Shown here piece after piece: positions 7,827 to 14,304 of a DNA stretch of 14,304 bases. The first letter of the stretch is position 1. Each line of letters starts with the position of its first letter. The position numbers were made by a program, and so were the translations under genes. The DNA is from DASZZX01 sp036260415 (GTDB lineage: Bacteria > Actinomycetota > Nitriliruptoria > Nitriliruptorales > JAHWKO01): NCBI GenBank assembly GCA_036260415.1, contig DASZZX010000214.1, positions 1 to 14,304 on the forward strand. The letters are read 5' to 3'. The notes beneath the pieces were generated by a model, which did no database searches, was not told where the DNA came from, and worked only from the letters and a program-made list of their open reading frames with translations.

Positions 7827-9362
7827 GTGGACGACCGACAGCAGCGGGGGGAGCGACACGCGCGCACGCACGTGCCGCTGGCTCCGCCGTCCCCGTACGA
7901 CGGGCTGGAGGAGGCGGCCCTGTCGCTGCTGCTGCCGGGGGCGGGTCAGCTGCGCGCCGGCCGCTGGCACCGCGGGGTGGTCATGGTGGCGGTCACGCTC
8001 GGTGTCGCCACGCTCGGCGCCGTGCTCCCCCTGCGCGGTGTGGCCGCGCTGGCGGGGGCGCTGGCGCGCACCCGCACCATCGACGGGATGCTCGCCGTCG
8101 ACTTGGCCCTGCTGACGTTCCGGGTCTACGCGGTGGTGGACGCCTACCGCTGCGCCCGTCGCCCACTCCGCCAGCGCGGTCACCGCGCGGCGCTGCCCCG
8201 GACGGGACGCGAACGCGGCGTGGTGGCCCTCTCGGCGATGCTGCTCGCGATCCTGCTGCTGCTGCCCCACGCCGGGGTGGCGTACTACGGGCTGCACGCC
8301 CGCGCGCTGCTGACCGACGTCTTCACCGCACGGGCGGCCGCTGCCCCGGCCACGGACACCGCGCGCCTGCGCCCCGTTGACGAGCCGAGTGAGACGGCCC
8401 CGGCGATGTGGCCGTCGGGACCGGGCTTCGAGGGCCGCGAGCGCGTCACCGTGCTGCTACTCGGCGGCGACGCCGGCCCGATGCGCACGGGGCTGCGTAC
8501 CGACACCGTGATGGTGGCGACGCTCCGACCCCGCACCGGCGAGGCCGACCTCATCAGCATCCCGCGCAACCTGATGCGGGTCCCGCTGCCGGCCTGGGTA
8601 CCCAACACCTGGCGTTGCGACTGCTACCCGCGCCCCATCAACTCCCTCTACGACTTCTACCGGGGGCGCACCGAGCTGGTGCCGGAGGGCGTCGATCCCG
8701 GCGCTGCGGTCGTGACCGGCGCGATCCAGGAGCTGCTCGGGCTGCGCATCGACCACCATGTGCTGCTGGACCACGCCGCCTTCGTGGAGGTGGTCGACGT
8801 GCTGGGCGGGGTCACCATCGAGGTGCACGAGCGCGTGTACGACCAGTTGGACTCCCCTGACGAGGGCGAGTGGGACGCCATCGACCTGCGTCCGGGACCC
8901 CACCACCTCGACGGCCGTCAGGCGCTGGTGTACGTGCGCACGCGTCGCCAGGGCAGTGACTACGTGCGCATGGGCCGCCAGCGCTGCTTCCTCGCCGCGG
9001 TCGCGCAGCAGCTGGACCTCTCCACGGTCGTGCGGACGTTCCCGACGATGGCCTCGATCCTGCGCAGGTCGGTGCGCACCGACATGCCCCGCGACCTGGT
9101 GCCCGCGGCGATCGAACTCGCCCTCACCCTGGACGTGCGGGACGTCGGCGTGCTGGGTCTCACCCCGCCCGCCTTCAACGACGGCTGGGACGACGGCTAC
9201 CCGATCGTCGACGTGGACGCCGTCCGCGCGGCGGTCCGTCAACTGGTGTCCAGCGGCCCGCCGCCCGCATCCGTGATGACCGCCCGCCCCAGCCCGTCTC
9301 CCACCACGTCTCCCACGCCGGGCGCGACACCTCCGGCCACGCTGGCGGACGCCTGCGCGTAG
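7827..9362 (+). CDS. LytR-CpsA-Psr (LCP) family wall-polymer transferase with N-terminal membrane module
   Basis: A 511-aa membrane-anchored enzyme. LCP proteins move lipid-linked glycopolymers (teichoic-acid-type, arabinogalactan or capsule) onto peptidoglycan at the outer membrane face. The LCP domain spans about 205-395, with VTVLLLGGDAG, R224 in GLRTDTVM, R247 in SIPRN, and the late motif D378-R381-R384-Q385 (DYVRMGRQ), the expected pyrophosphate-binding arginines. Upstream are three hydrophobic segments (about 50-70, 87-105, 131-152), the first preceded by LSLLLPGAGQLRAGRWHRG, which resembles TM2-type modules. An alanine-rich linker follows, and the tail (475-505) is rich in Pro, Ser and Thr. 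C264-x-C266 in the LCP domain could form a disulfide. The start is uncertain: GTG 7827 lacks a good ribosome-binding site, and GTG 7872 (GGGGGGAG 18 bases upstream) is an alternative. A 141-aa gene follows after 15 bp. Confidence 0.92.
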   Translation: MDDRQQRGERHARTHVPLAPPSPYDGLEEAALSLLLPGAGQLRAGRWHRGVVMVAVTLGVATLGAVLPLRGVAALAGALARTRTIDGMLAVDLALLTFRVYAVVDAYRCARRPLRQRGHRAALPRTGRERGVVALSAMLLAILLLLPHAGVAYYGLHARALLTDVFTARAAAAPATDTARLRPVDEPSETAPAMWPSGPGFEGRERVTVLLLGGDAGPMRTGLRTDTVMVATLRPRTGEADLISIPRNLMRVPLPAWVPNTWRCDCYPRPINSLYDFYRGRTELVPEGVDPGAAVVTGAIQELLGLRIDHHVLLDHAAFVEVVDVLGGVTIEVHERVYDQLDSPDEGEWDAIDLRPGPHHLDGRQALVYVRTRRQGSDYVRMGRQRCFLAAVAQQLDLSTVVRTFPTMASILRRSVRTDMPRDLVPAAIELALTLDVRDVGVLGLTPPAFNDGWDDGYPIVDVDAVRAAVRQLVSSGPPPASVMTARPSPSPTTSPTPGATPPATLADACA

Positions 9363-9377
9363 CCCTACCGTCGCGAC

Positions 9378-9803
9378 GTGCTGCGACGTCCCGTCCTGCC
9401 GCACGACCTCCACGATGCCTGGTGGTCGTTCGCCGGCTGCGCCGAGGCGGTCGACCGTGGCTGCCGCCGTCTGCTGGCGACGCTGCCCGCCGGCCGGGTG
9501 GAGCCCGCGCCGGTCGCGGTCGGCCTCGATGCGATGGCCGCTGCGATCGAGGACGCGCGCACGTCTCTGCGACGGTGGCGGCACGTGGACAGGCTGCACG
9601 CGGAGTGGGAGCGCTGCGCCGTGGCGCTGCACGAGTCGGCCGGCGCCATCCCCGCCACCCGGCAGGTGGCCGCCAGGACCGCCGAGCTGGAGGAGCTGCT
9701 CGGCGCGGTCCAGGCTGTGGTGGACCCGCTCGACGCGTTCGTCCAGGCGGAGCGGGCGTGGCGGCGGCGCTGGCGCCTGCCGTCGCGGCGCCTTGCCAGC
9801 TGA
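9378..9803 (+). CDS. Conserved-looking hypothetical helical protein
   Basis: A 141-aa protein I do not recognise. It has G/C-dominated third positions like its neighbours and no low-complexity stretch, so it looks like a real gene. It appears almost wholly alpha-helical: LHDAWWSFAGCAEAVDRG near the start, a segment LPAGRVEPAPVAVGLDAM (about 36-53), then long helices with LRRWRHVDRLHAEWERC and a coiled-coil-like stretch TAELEELLGAVQAVVDPLDA. The C-terminus is strongly basic and Trp/Arg-rich (ERAWRRRWRLPSRR). There is no signal peptide or transmembrane segment. The start GTG 9378 lacks an obvious Shine-Dalgarno site, so translation may be coupled to the LCP gene, which ends 15 bp upstream. The context suggests co-transcription with the LCP enzyme, hence a possible envelope role, which is inference only. 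The inverted repeat at 9820-9869 follows its stop. Confidence 0.65.
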   Translation: MLRRPVLPHDLHDAWWSFAGCAEAVDRGCRRLLATLPAGRVEPAPVAVGLDAMAAAIEDARTSLRRWRHVDRLHAEWERCAVALHESAGAIPATRQVAARTAELEELLGAVQAVVDPLDAFVQAERAWRRRWRLPSRRLAS

Positions 9804-9819
9804 GCCGGGACGAGGCCGC

Positions 9820-9869
9820 CGGCGGTGACGAACGTCCCGCGCCCCGCCGTTCGGGGAACGTCACCGCCG
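9820..9869 (+). terminator. Long inverted repeat, probable terminator of the LCP-hypothetical pair
   Basis: Arms CGGCGGTGACG (9820-9830) and CGTCACCGCCG (9859-9869) are perfect inverted repeats of 11 bp. Inside, CCCCG (9842-9846) and CGGGG (9852-9856) form a second stem with loop CCGTT. The element starts 16 bases after the stop of the hypothetical gene and ends 1 base before the ATG of the MATE remnant. There is no T-tract, which is common for actinobacterial terminators. An attenuator or leader structure for the former MATE gene is the alternative; the only Shine-Dalgarno-like sequence before that ATG (GGGGAA, 9853-9858) is inside the structure. Confidence 0.55.
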
Positions 9870-9870
9870 C

Positions 9871-10872
9871 ATGCTGGCCCTGGCCCTGCCCGCCACCGGG
9901 GCGCTGGTCGCCGACCCCCTTCTGGGGCTGGTGGACACAGCCGTCGTCGGGCATCTGGGCGCCGAACCGCTGGCCGCGATCGGCGTGTCGTGGGAGCGGT
10001 GGTCCTGCTGGCCGCCCGTCCCCTGATCGGGGGGCTCGGCACGGTCGGAGAGCTGGTCGAGCCGGCCGCCACCTACCTGCGCATACTGGCGATGGGTGGT
10101 GGCGGTGCTGGTCGGCTGCGTGGGGCACGGCGCGTTCCGGGGTGTCCGACACACGGACCCCCCGGGTGGTCGTGGTCGCGGCGAACGTGCTGAGCGGCGC
10201 ACTCGACGTGGTGCTGGTGTTCGGGTTCGGCATGAGTCTGGCGGGGGCGGCGTGGGCGACGGTCGCCGCCGAACGGGCCGCCGCGGTCGCGCTGACGCTG
10301 CTCCTGGCCCACCAGGTGAACCTGCCGCTCAGGGCACGGGCGCCTCTCGGTACGGGAGGTGCGCGCGCTCGCGGCGGTCAGCCGCGACCTTTTCCTCCGC
10401 ACCGGGCGCTCGTGCTGGACCTGCTGGTGACCGCGGCGGCCGCCCGGGTAGGGGCGGTGACGACCGCGGCGCACCACGTCACGTGCTCTAGCAGGTGTGG
10501 GTGCTGGTCGCGTTCCTGCTCGACGGGTTCGCGATCGCGGCACAGACCATGATCGGCACCGCGCTGGGAGCCGGTGACGTCCGCGGGGCGCGTGGGTGGG
10601 CGCGGCATGGGTGGTCGCCATGGCCCGCACGTGCTGAACGGCGTGCTTTCGTCCTCGACGGGGTTCTGATGGGCGCCAGCCACTTCGCGTTCCTGCGCAC
10701 CTGGACGGTCGCAGCAGCGGTCGTCGCCGCGGTGCTCGGGCAGCTGGCGGCCAGCCGGGGGTGGGGGATCGTTGGGTTGTGGGGCCGCGATCGACGCGAT
10801 GATGGCGCTGCGGCTGCCGCGCGGCTGACCCGGCTGCGAGGTGGCCGGTGGGCACACCCTGGTGCGGCGTGA
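9871..10872 (+). pseudogene. Degraded MATE-family (DinF-like) multidrug/Na+ or H+ antiporter
   Basis: MATE-like pieces lie in order but in different frames. MLALALPATGALVADP with VDTAVVGHLGAEPLAAIGVS is at 9871-9990 (frame 1). AVVLLAARPLIGGLGTVGEL with AATYLRILAMG is at 9993-10095 (frame 3). VAVLVGCVGHGAFRGV is at about 10099-10146 (frame 1). SDTRTPRVVVVAANVLSG through AGAAWATVAAERA and LLLAHQVNLPLR is at 10142-10335 (frame 2). VREVRALAAVSRDLFLRTG is from 10350 (frame 3). LDLLVTAAAARVGAVTTAAH is next (frame 2). VWVLVAFLLDGFAIAAQTMI with GTALGAGDVRGAR is from 10495 (frame 1). FVLDGVLMGASHFAFLRTW is near 10650 (frame 1). Family members have about 430-460 residues; here about 1 kb remains. The material between TM1 and PLIGGLG, and between GDVRGAR and the FVLDGV motif, is missing. 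At least five frame changes plus deletions rule out a working pump. It follows the inverted repeat at 9820-9869 and is convergent with the aap operon. Confidence 0.9.
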
Positions 10873-10886
10873 CGCGCCCGCGTCAC
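10869..10886 (-). terminator. Hairpin downstream of aapP, likely terminator
   Basis: GTGACGC (10869-10875) pairs perfectly with GCGTCAC (10880-10886) over 7 bp with the loop GCCC. It lies about 30 bases past the aapP stop and overlaps the last stop codon of the MATE remnant, so it could serve both converging transcripts. No T-tract. A second, weaker repeat (GTCACT 10882-10887 / AGTGAC 10904-10909) overlaps it. Confidence 0.45.
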
Positions 10887-10917
10887 TCATGGAGCGAGGC
10901 GCTAGTGACCCAGGCTC

Positions 10918-11700
10918 CTACAGGATCTGGCTGAGGAAGAGCTTGGTGCGCTCCTCCTGCGGACGCTGGAAGAAGTGCTCGGGCGTGCCCACCTCGACGA
11001 TCCTTCCGCCCGCCATGAACACCACCCGGTGGGCGACCTGACGCGCGAAGCCCATCTCGTGGGTCACCACGATCATCGTCATGCCCTCGTCGGCGAGGTC
11101 GACCATCGCGTCGAGCACCTCCTTGATCATCTCGGGGTCGAGCGCGGAGGTCGGCTCGTCGAACAGCATCACCTTCGGCTCCATCGCCAGCGCCCGCGCG
11201 ATGGCCACGCGCTGCTGCTGCCCGCCGGAGAGCTGCGCCGGGTACTTGTTGGCCTGCTCGGGGATCCTGACCCGCTCGAGCAGCTGCATGGCCCGCTCCT
11301 CGGCGTCCTTCCTCGGCTTGCCGCGCACCTGGCGGGGGGCCAGCGTGACGTTCTCCAGCACGGTCAGGTGGGGGAAGAGGTTGAACTGCTGGAAGACCAT
11401 CCCGACCTCGCGGCGGATCTCCTGGATGTTGCGGATGTCGTCGGACAGCTCGATGTCGTCCACCACGATGCGACCGCGGTCGTGGCGCTCCAGCCGGTTG
11501 ATGCAGCGGATCAGCGTGGACTTGCCCGACCCGGACGGGCCGATGACGACCACCACCTCCTGGCGTCCCACGACCAGGTCGATGTCGTCGAGCGCCTGGA
11601 AGTCGCCGAACCATTTCTCGACGTCCTCCATGAGGATCATGGTCTCGCCGGTCCCACCCGCCCGGCGGGCGTCGGCGGTCAGCTCGTCGTGGGCCGTCAT
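10918..11700 (-). CDS. aapP: Amino-acid ABC transporter ATP-binding protein (AapP/GlnQ type)
   Basis: A 260-aa ATPase subunit of the polar/general L-amino-acid ABC importer, bound to the inner membrane face through the two permeases. Walker A is GPSGSGKST (54-62), the Q-loop is in MVFQQFNLFPHLTV (Q104/Q105), the signature is LSGGQQQ (157-163), Walker B is VMLFDEPTSALD (177-188, catalytic E182) and the switch histidine is H214 in THEMGFAR. The NLFPHLTVLENV and THEMGFAR segments are typical of the GlnQ/GltL/AapP group. The length is normal; the first ~20 residues are a variable extension. ATG 11700 is preceded by AGGAGGAG at 6 bases, clearly better than the internal ATG at residue 21. It follows aapM by 13 bp and is the last gene of the operon. 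Confidence 0.95.
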   Translation of the reverse strand: MTAHDELTADARRAGGTGETMILMEDVEKWFGDFQALDDIDLVVGRQEVVVVIGPSGSGKSTLIRCINRLERHDRGRIVVDDIELSDDIRNIQEIRREVGMVFQQFNLFPHLTVLENVTLAPRQVRGKPRKDAEERAMQLLERVRIPEQANKYPAQLSGGQQQRVAIARALAMEPKVMLFDEPTSALDPEMIKEVLDAMVDLADEGMTMIVVTHEMGFARQVAHRVVFMAGGRIVEVGTPEHFFQRPQEERTKLFLSQIL

Positions 11701-11706
11701 CGCCTG

Positions 11707-11714
11707 CTCCTCCT
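11707..11714 (-). promoter_or_regulatory. Shine-Dalgarno site of aapP
   Basis: AGGAGGAG on the minus strand, sharing its first base with the aapM stop codon and ending 6 bases before the aapP ATG. It fixes the start and suggests close translational linkage. Confidence 0.8.
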
Positions 11715-13072
11715 CACCGCTCGCCGAGCCCGAGCCTGCGCTCGAGCCGCTGACTCTCCTTCGACATGGCGTACGCGAACACCCAGAACACGAACGCGGC
11801 GAACACGTGCGTCTCGGCCTGCAGGTCCTGGGCGCGGAAGTCGGGCTGCTGGAGGATCACCTGCGCGACCCGCAGCAGCTCCAGGATGCCGATAACGAAC
11901 AGCAGCGACGTGTCCTTGAACAGGCTGATGAACTGGCCGACCAACGCCGGTATCACGTTGCGAAGCGCCTGGGGCAGCACGATCAGGCGGGTCACCTTCC
12001 ACGGGGCGAGGCCGACCGCCTGGGCGGCCTCGATCTGGCCTCGCGGCACGGACTGCAGCCCTCCCCGCACGATCTCGGCGACGTACGCCGCGGTGAACGC
12101 CACCAGGATGATGAGGGCGCGGGCCACCAACTCCGGCGCGCGGAACCCGCGGGGGAACATGAACCCCACCACGAAAAACGCCATCAGCAGCAGGGTCACC
12201 AGCGGCACGCCGCGGATCAGCTCGATGTAGCCGACGCAGATCGCGCGGATGCCCGGCAGCCGTGACCGCCGTCCCAGCGCGAGCAGGATCCCGATCGGGA
12301 ACGACACCCCGATCCCGACCGCAGCGGCGAACAGGTTCATCATGAGCCCGCCCCAACGGTTCCACCCGTAGCCGGCCGCGAACAGGGGCAGGTAGAACGC
12401 CATCAGCACCCCCACCAGCGCGGACAGGTCCACCCAGCGACCCAGCCGCGGCGGCACCCTGGTGCCCAGCCAGTACGCGGCGACGCCGACCGCGACCATC
12501 GCGAGCACCAGCAGTGTGGGGGTGACGGTGCGCGTCAGGCTCAACGTCGCCGCCAGCAGCAGCAGGAACGGCCACACCCGGGTCCACGTCGCCCGCCAGT
12601 CCCGGCTCGCCGGCGCCACCGACAGCTCCGCCAGCGACCGCGCCGTGCGCCCGGCCCACAGCGGGACGAACGCGGCCAGCGCCAGCCCGGTCGCCACCGG
12701 CCGCCACAGCTCCGAGCGTGGGAAGCGGCCGACCATCAGCGTCGTGAGGTTGACCTCCACCACCCGCCACCGCCCGGTCACGAACACGAACCGGAACGCC
12801 TTGAACGCCACCCATCCCAGCAGGAGGGCGAACAGCACCGTTAGCACGCTGTTGAGCCGGCTGGGGAACAGGTTCTCGCGCACCCATTCACGCACGCCGA
12901 TCTCGCGGATCGGAGGACCGACCGCCTCGGGCACGGTGATCGCGATGCCCTCGGCCGTCTCGATGGTGTGGACGGCCGGCTCCTCGGGAGGTGCGGGCAG
13001 CGGCTCCTTGGGCGCGGTCTCGGTCCCGCCGGGGCCGACCCGGGCACCGTCGGCGCGCACCTCGTCGACCAT
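11714..13072 (-). CDS. aapM: General L-amino-acid ABC transporter permease (AapM type)
   Basis: A 452-aa inner-membrane permease, His/Glu/Gln/Arg/opine family. The first ~75 residues are soluble, proline/glutamate-rich, ending REWVRENLFPSRLNSVLTVL. Hydrophobic segments follow near 75-98, 125-140, 165-205, 217-235, 242-266, 285-305, 315-335, 390-400 and 422-437. EVNLTTLMVGRFPRSELWRP (106-125) between early segments resembles AapM/BztC, which are longer than GlnP-type permeases. The EAA loop that contacts the ATPase is EIVRGGLQSVPRGQIEAAQA (333-352), followed by VLPQALRNVIPALVGQF. The start is ATG 13072, whose A is also the last base of the aapQ stop (TGATG), implying coupled translation. The frame stays open upstream as far as 14212, but that part is antiframe to aapQ and has no membrane or transporter character. 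Confidence 0.92.
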   Translation of the reverse strand: MVDEVRADGARVGPGGTETAPKEPLPAPPEEPAVHTIETAEGIAITVPEAVGPPIREIGVREWVRENLFPSRLNSVLTVLFALLLGWVAFKAFRFVFVTGRWRVVEVNLTTLMVGRFPRSELWRPVATGLALAAFVPLWAGRTARSLAELSVAPASRDWRATWTRVWPFLLLLAATLSLTRTVTPTLLVLAMVAVGVAAYWLGTRVPPRLGRWVDLSALVGVLMAFYLPLFAAGYGWNRWGGLMMNLFAAAVGIGVSFPIGILLALGRRSRLPGIRAICVGYIELIRGVPLVTLLLMAFFVVGFMFPRGFRAPELVARALIILVAFTAAYVAEIVRGGLQSVPRGQIEAAQAVGLAPWKVTRLIVLPQALRNVIPALVGQFISLFKDTSLLFVIGILELLRVAQVILQQPDFRAQDLQAETHVFAAFVFWVFAYAMSKESQRLERRLGLGER

Positions 13073-14259
13073 CAGCGTGTCGCCAGCTGCAGCCGGCGGT
13101 TGACCGCGTTGGTCACCGCCGAGATGGACAGGGAGAACGCCAGGTAGAGCAGCATGAGGATCGCGATGACCTGCGGGGCGGGGAACCCTTGGCTCGACGC
13201 GATGAAGGCGATGCGGGTCATGTCGTAGAAGCCGATGGCGACCGCCAGCGACGAGTTCTTGACCAGGTTGAGGTACTGGTTGCCCAGCGGCGGCACCATG
13301 ATCCGGAACGCTTGCGGCAGCACCACGTAGCGCATGCGCTGGAACTCGGTCAGCCCCACCGCGCGGGCCGCCTCGGTCTGGCCGCCGGGCACCGCGAGGA
13401 TGCTGCCACGGACGATCTCGGCGATGTGGCTGGCGGTGTAGATCACGAGGGCAACCAGCAGCGCCGCGTAGGCGGTGTCGAGCTTGATCCCGCCGCTGGC
13501 TCCGAAGGTGGTCCGCTCGGGCAGCGACAGTCCGAACGGGGCGCCCAGCGCGAGGTAGCCGACCACGAGCACCGCGAGGAACGTGGCGGCACCCCACCGG
13601 AAGCGCTGGTGCGGCGTGCCGATGAGCTCGAAGCGGCGCGTCCGCCAGATCGCCACCGCCACCGTCGCGGCCAACGCCGCCGCCACGACCAGCCAGTACC
13701 ACCCGGCCCTCCCCGGCTCCCCCTCCAGCCACGGCACCCAGATACCCCGGTTGGACACGACCGCGGTGCCACCCCAGGTGGGGGCGTCGCTGACGTTGCC
13801 GGGGAGGCGCAGCACCACCGCGAGGAACAGGATCAGGATGAGGATCAGCACCGGCGTGTTGCGCAGCGCCTCGACGTAGATGCCGGCCACTCGCCGCACC
13901 AACCAGTTGGCCGACAGGCGCATCACCCCGACCAACACGCCGAGCAGCGTGGTGAGGAAGATGCCGACGAACCCGATCAGGGCCGTGTTCTTGACACCGG
14001 TCAGCATGGCGCGCCAGAAGGGAAAGCTCGCGCTGCCGGTGACGTCGGGGATGGCGAACCTCGTTGCCTGGTCCAAGAAGCCGAGGTCCGTGCGGATCCC
14101 CTGTCGGCGGAGGTTGTCGGTGAGGTTGTCCCACAGGAACCACAGCAGCAGCGCGACCGCCACCACCACGGCGACCTGGGCCACCACCCGCAGCACGCGC
14201 ACGTCGCGCCACAGCGGCGGGCGGGGCGCCGCACGGGTGGGCAGGGTGGCGTCGCTCAC
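13072..14259 (-). CDS. aapQ: General L-amino-acid ABC transporter permease (AapQ type)
   Basis: A 395-aa inner-membrane permease, partner of the next gene. The N-terminal segment (about 22-43) is followed by LTDNLRRQGIRTDLGFLDQA, typical of AapQ/BztB. Further hydrophobic stretches lie near 90-112, 135-150, 186-204, 224-241, 262-278, 330-345 and 360-380. The region 150-255, with a tryptophan/glycine-rich external loop (TWGGTAVVSNRGIWVPWLEG), is the insertion that separates these permeases from the short GlnP type. The EAA loop is EIVRGSILAVPGGQTEAARA (281-300), followed by VLPQAFRIMVPPLGNQYLNL. GTG 14259 is preceded by AGGAGG (14263-14268) with a short 3-base spacer. aapQ, aapM and aapP form one operon; the periplasmic binding protein aapJ is not in the window and would be expected to the right. 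Confidence 0.92.
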   Translation of the reverse strand: MSDATLPTRAAPRPPLWRDVRVLRVVAQVAVVVAVALLLWFLWDNLTDNLRRQGIRTDLGFLDQATRFAIPDVTGSASFPFWRAMLTGVKNTALIGFVGIFLTTLLGVLVGVMRLSANWLVRRVAGIYVEALRNTPVLILILILFLAVVLRLPGNVSDAPTWGGTAVVSNRGIWVPWLEGEPGRAGWYWLVVAAALAATVAVAIWRTRRFELIGTPHQRFRWGAATFLAVLVVGYLALGAPFGLSLPERTTFGASGGIKLDTAYAALLVALVIYTASHIAEIVRGSILAVPGGQTEAARAVGLTEFQRMRYVVLPQAFRIMVPPLGNQYLNLVKNSSLAVAIGFYDMTRIAFIASSQGFPAPQVIAILMLLYLAFSLSISAVTNAVNRRLQLATR

Positions 14260-14277
14260 GGCCCTCCTAGCAGCCGG

Positions 14278-14295
14278 GCCGCCGGGCGGGGCGGC
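14278..14295. repeat. Small GC hairpin upstream of aapQ
   Basis: GCCGCC (14278-14283) and GGCGGC (14290-14295) form a 6-bp stem with a 6-base loop, about 10 bases before the aapQ ribosome-binding site. If aapJ lies just outside the window, this would be an intercistronic hairpin of the kind that can separate binding-protein from permease expression. The stem is short for this base composition, so chance is possible. Confidence 0.25.
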
Positions 14296-14304
14296 GGGTG
14301 CGCC

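Noticed and set aside
8457..9632. 391-codon minus-strand frame across the LCP and hypothetical genes
   Set aside because: His/Arg/Gly/Val-rich antisense shadow without motifs; the plus-strand LCP motifs are clear.
9871..10872. Programmed frameshifting in the MATE gene
   Set aside because: There are too many frame changes, plus missing segments and in-frame stops, with no repeated slippery site. Decay explains it better.
13831..13860. Short near-repeat of GATCAGGAT-type units
   Set aside because: It simply encodes the alternating Leu-Ile stretch of an AapQ membrane segment.
13073..14212. Upstream part of an 832-codon open frame continuous with aapM
   Set aside because: It lies opposite in frame to aapQ on the same strand, is Arg/Gly/Pro/Ala-rich without membrane segments or motifs, and aapM has a natural start at 13072 overlapping the aapQ stop.

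Overview
The window comes from a very GC-rich (roughly 70% or more by eye) bacterial chromosome. Gene content and codon use point to an actinobacterium: GTG starts are common, third positions are strongly G/C, a GNAT domain is fused to the N-terminus of an acyl-CoA-synthetase-like protein, and there is a LytR-CpsA-Psr wall enzyme. I cannot place the genus; a deep-branching group such as Nitriliruptoria is only a guess. I see no insertion sequence, phage gene, CRISPR array or RNA gene.

Layout. 26-2719 (-) encodes a GNAT/acyl-CoA synthetase (NDP-forming) fusion, probably a protein lysine acetyltransferase. It is divergent from 2859-3452 (+), a small acidic NTF2/SnoaL-like protein; the 139-bp gap holds a GC-only hairpin and an adjacent palindrome. 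3457-7011 (-) is a full-length cobalamin-dependent methionine synthase, metH, ending 4 bp from the NTF2-like gene in a tail-to-tail arrangement. metH is divergent from 7098-7730 (+), a HAD-type phosphatase followed by a terminator-like hairpin. 7827-9362 (+) is an LCP-family wall-polymer transferase with an unusual N-terminal membrane module, followed after 15 bp by a 141-aa protein of unknown function (9378-9803).

A long inverted repeat (9820-9869) closes that pair. Immediately after it, 9871-10872 is the wreck of a MATE-family efflux pump, with fragments in all three forward frames and at least two internal deletions. From 10918 to 14259 (-) lies an aapQ-aapM-aapP operon for an ABC transporter of polar or general L-amino acids: two permeases overlapping by one base, then the ATPase. 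The binding protein (aapJ) would be expected just beyond the right edge.

Most of the window is ordinary housekeeping DNA. I found no convincing undescribed multi-gene system. The most informative signals are the decayed MATE gene beside otherwise intact genes, the 11-bp-arm inverted repeat in front of it, the membrane module fused to the LCP enzyme, and the GC hairpin in the divergent promoter region.
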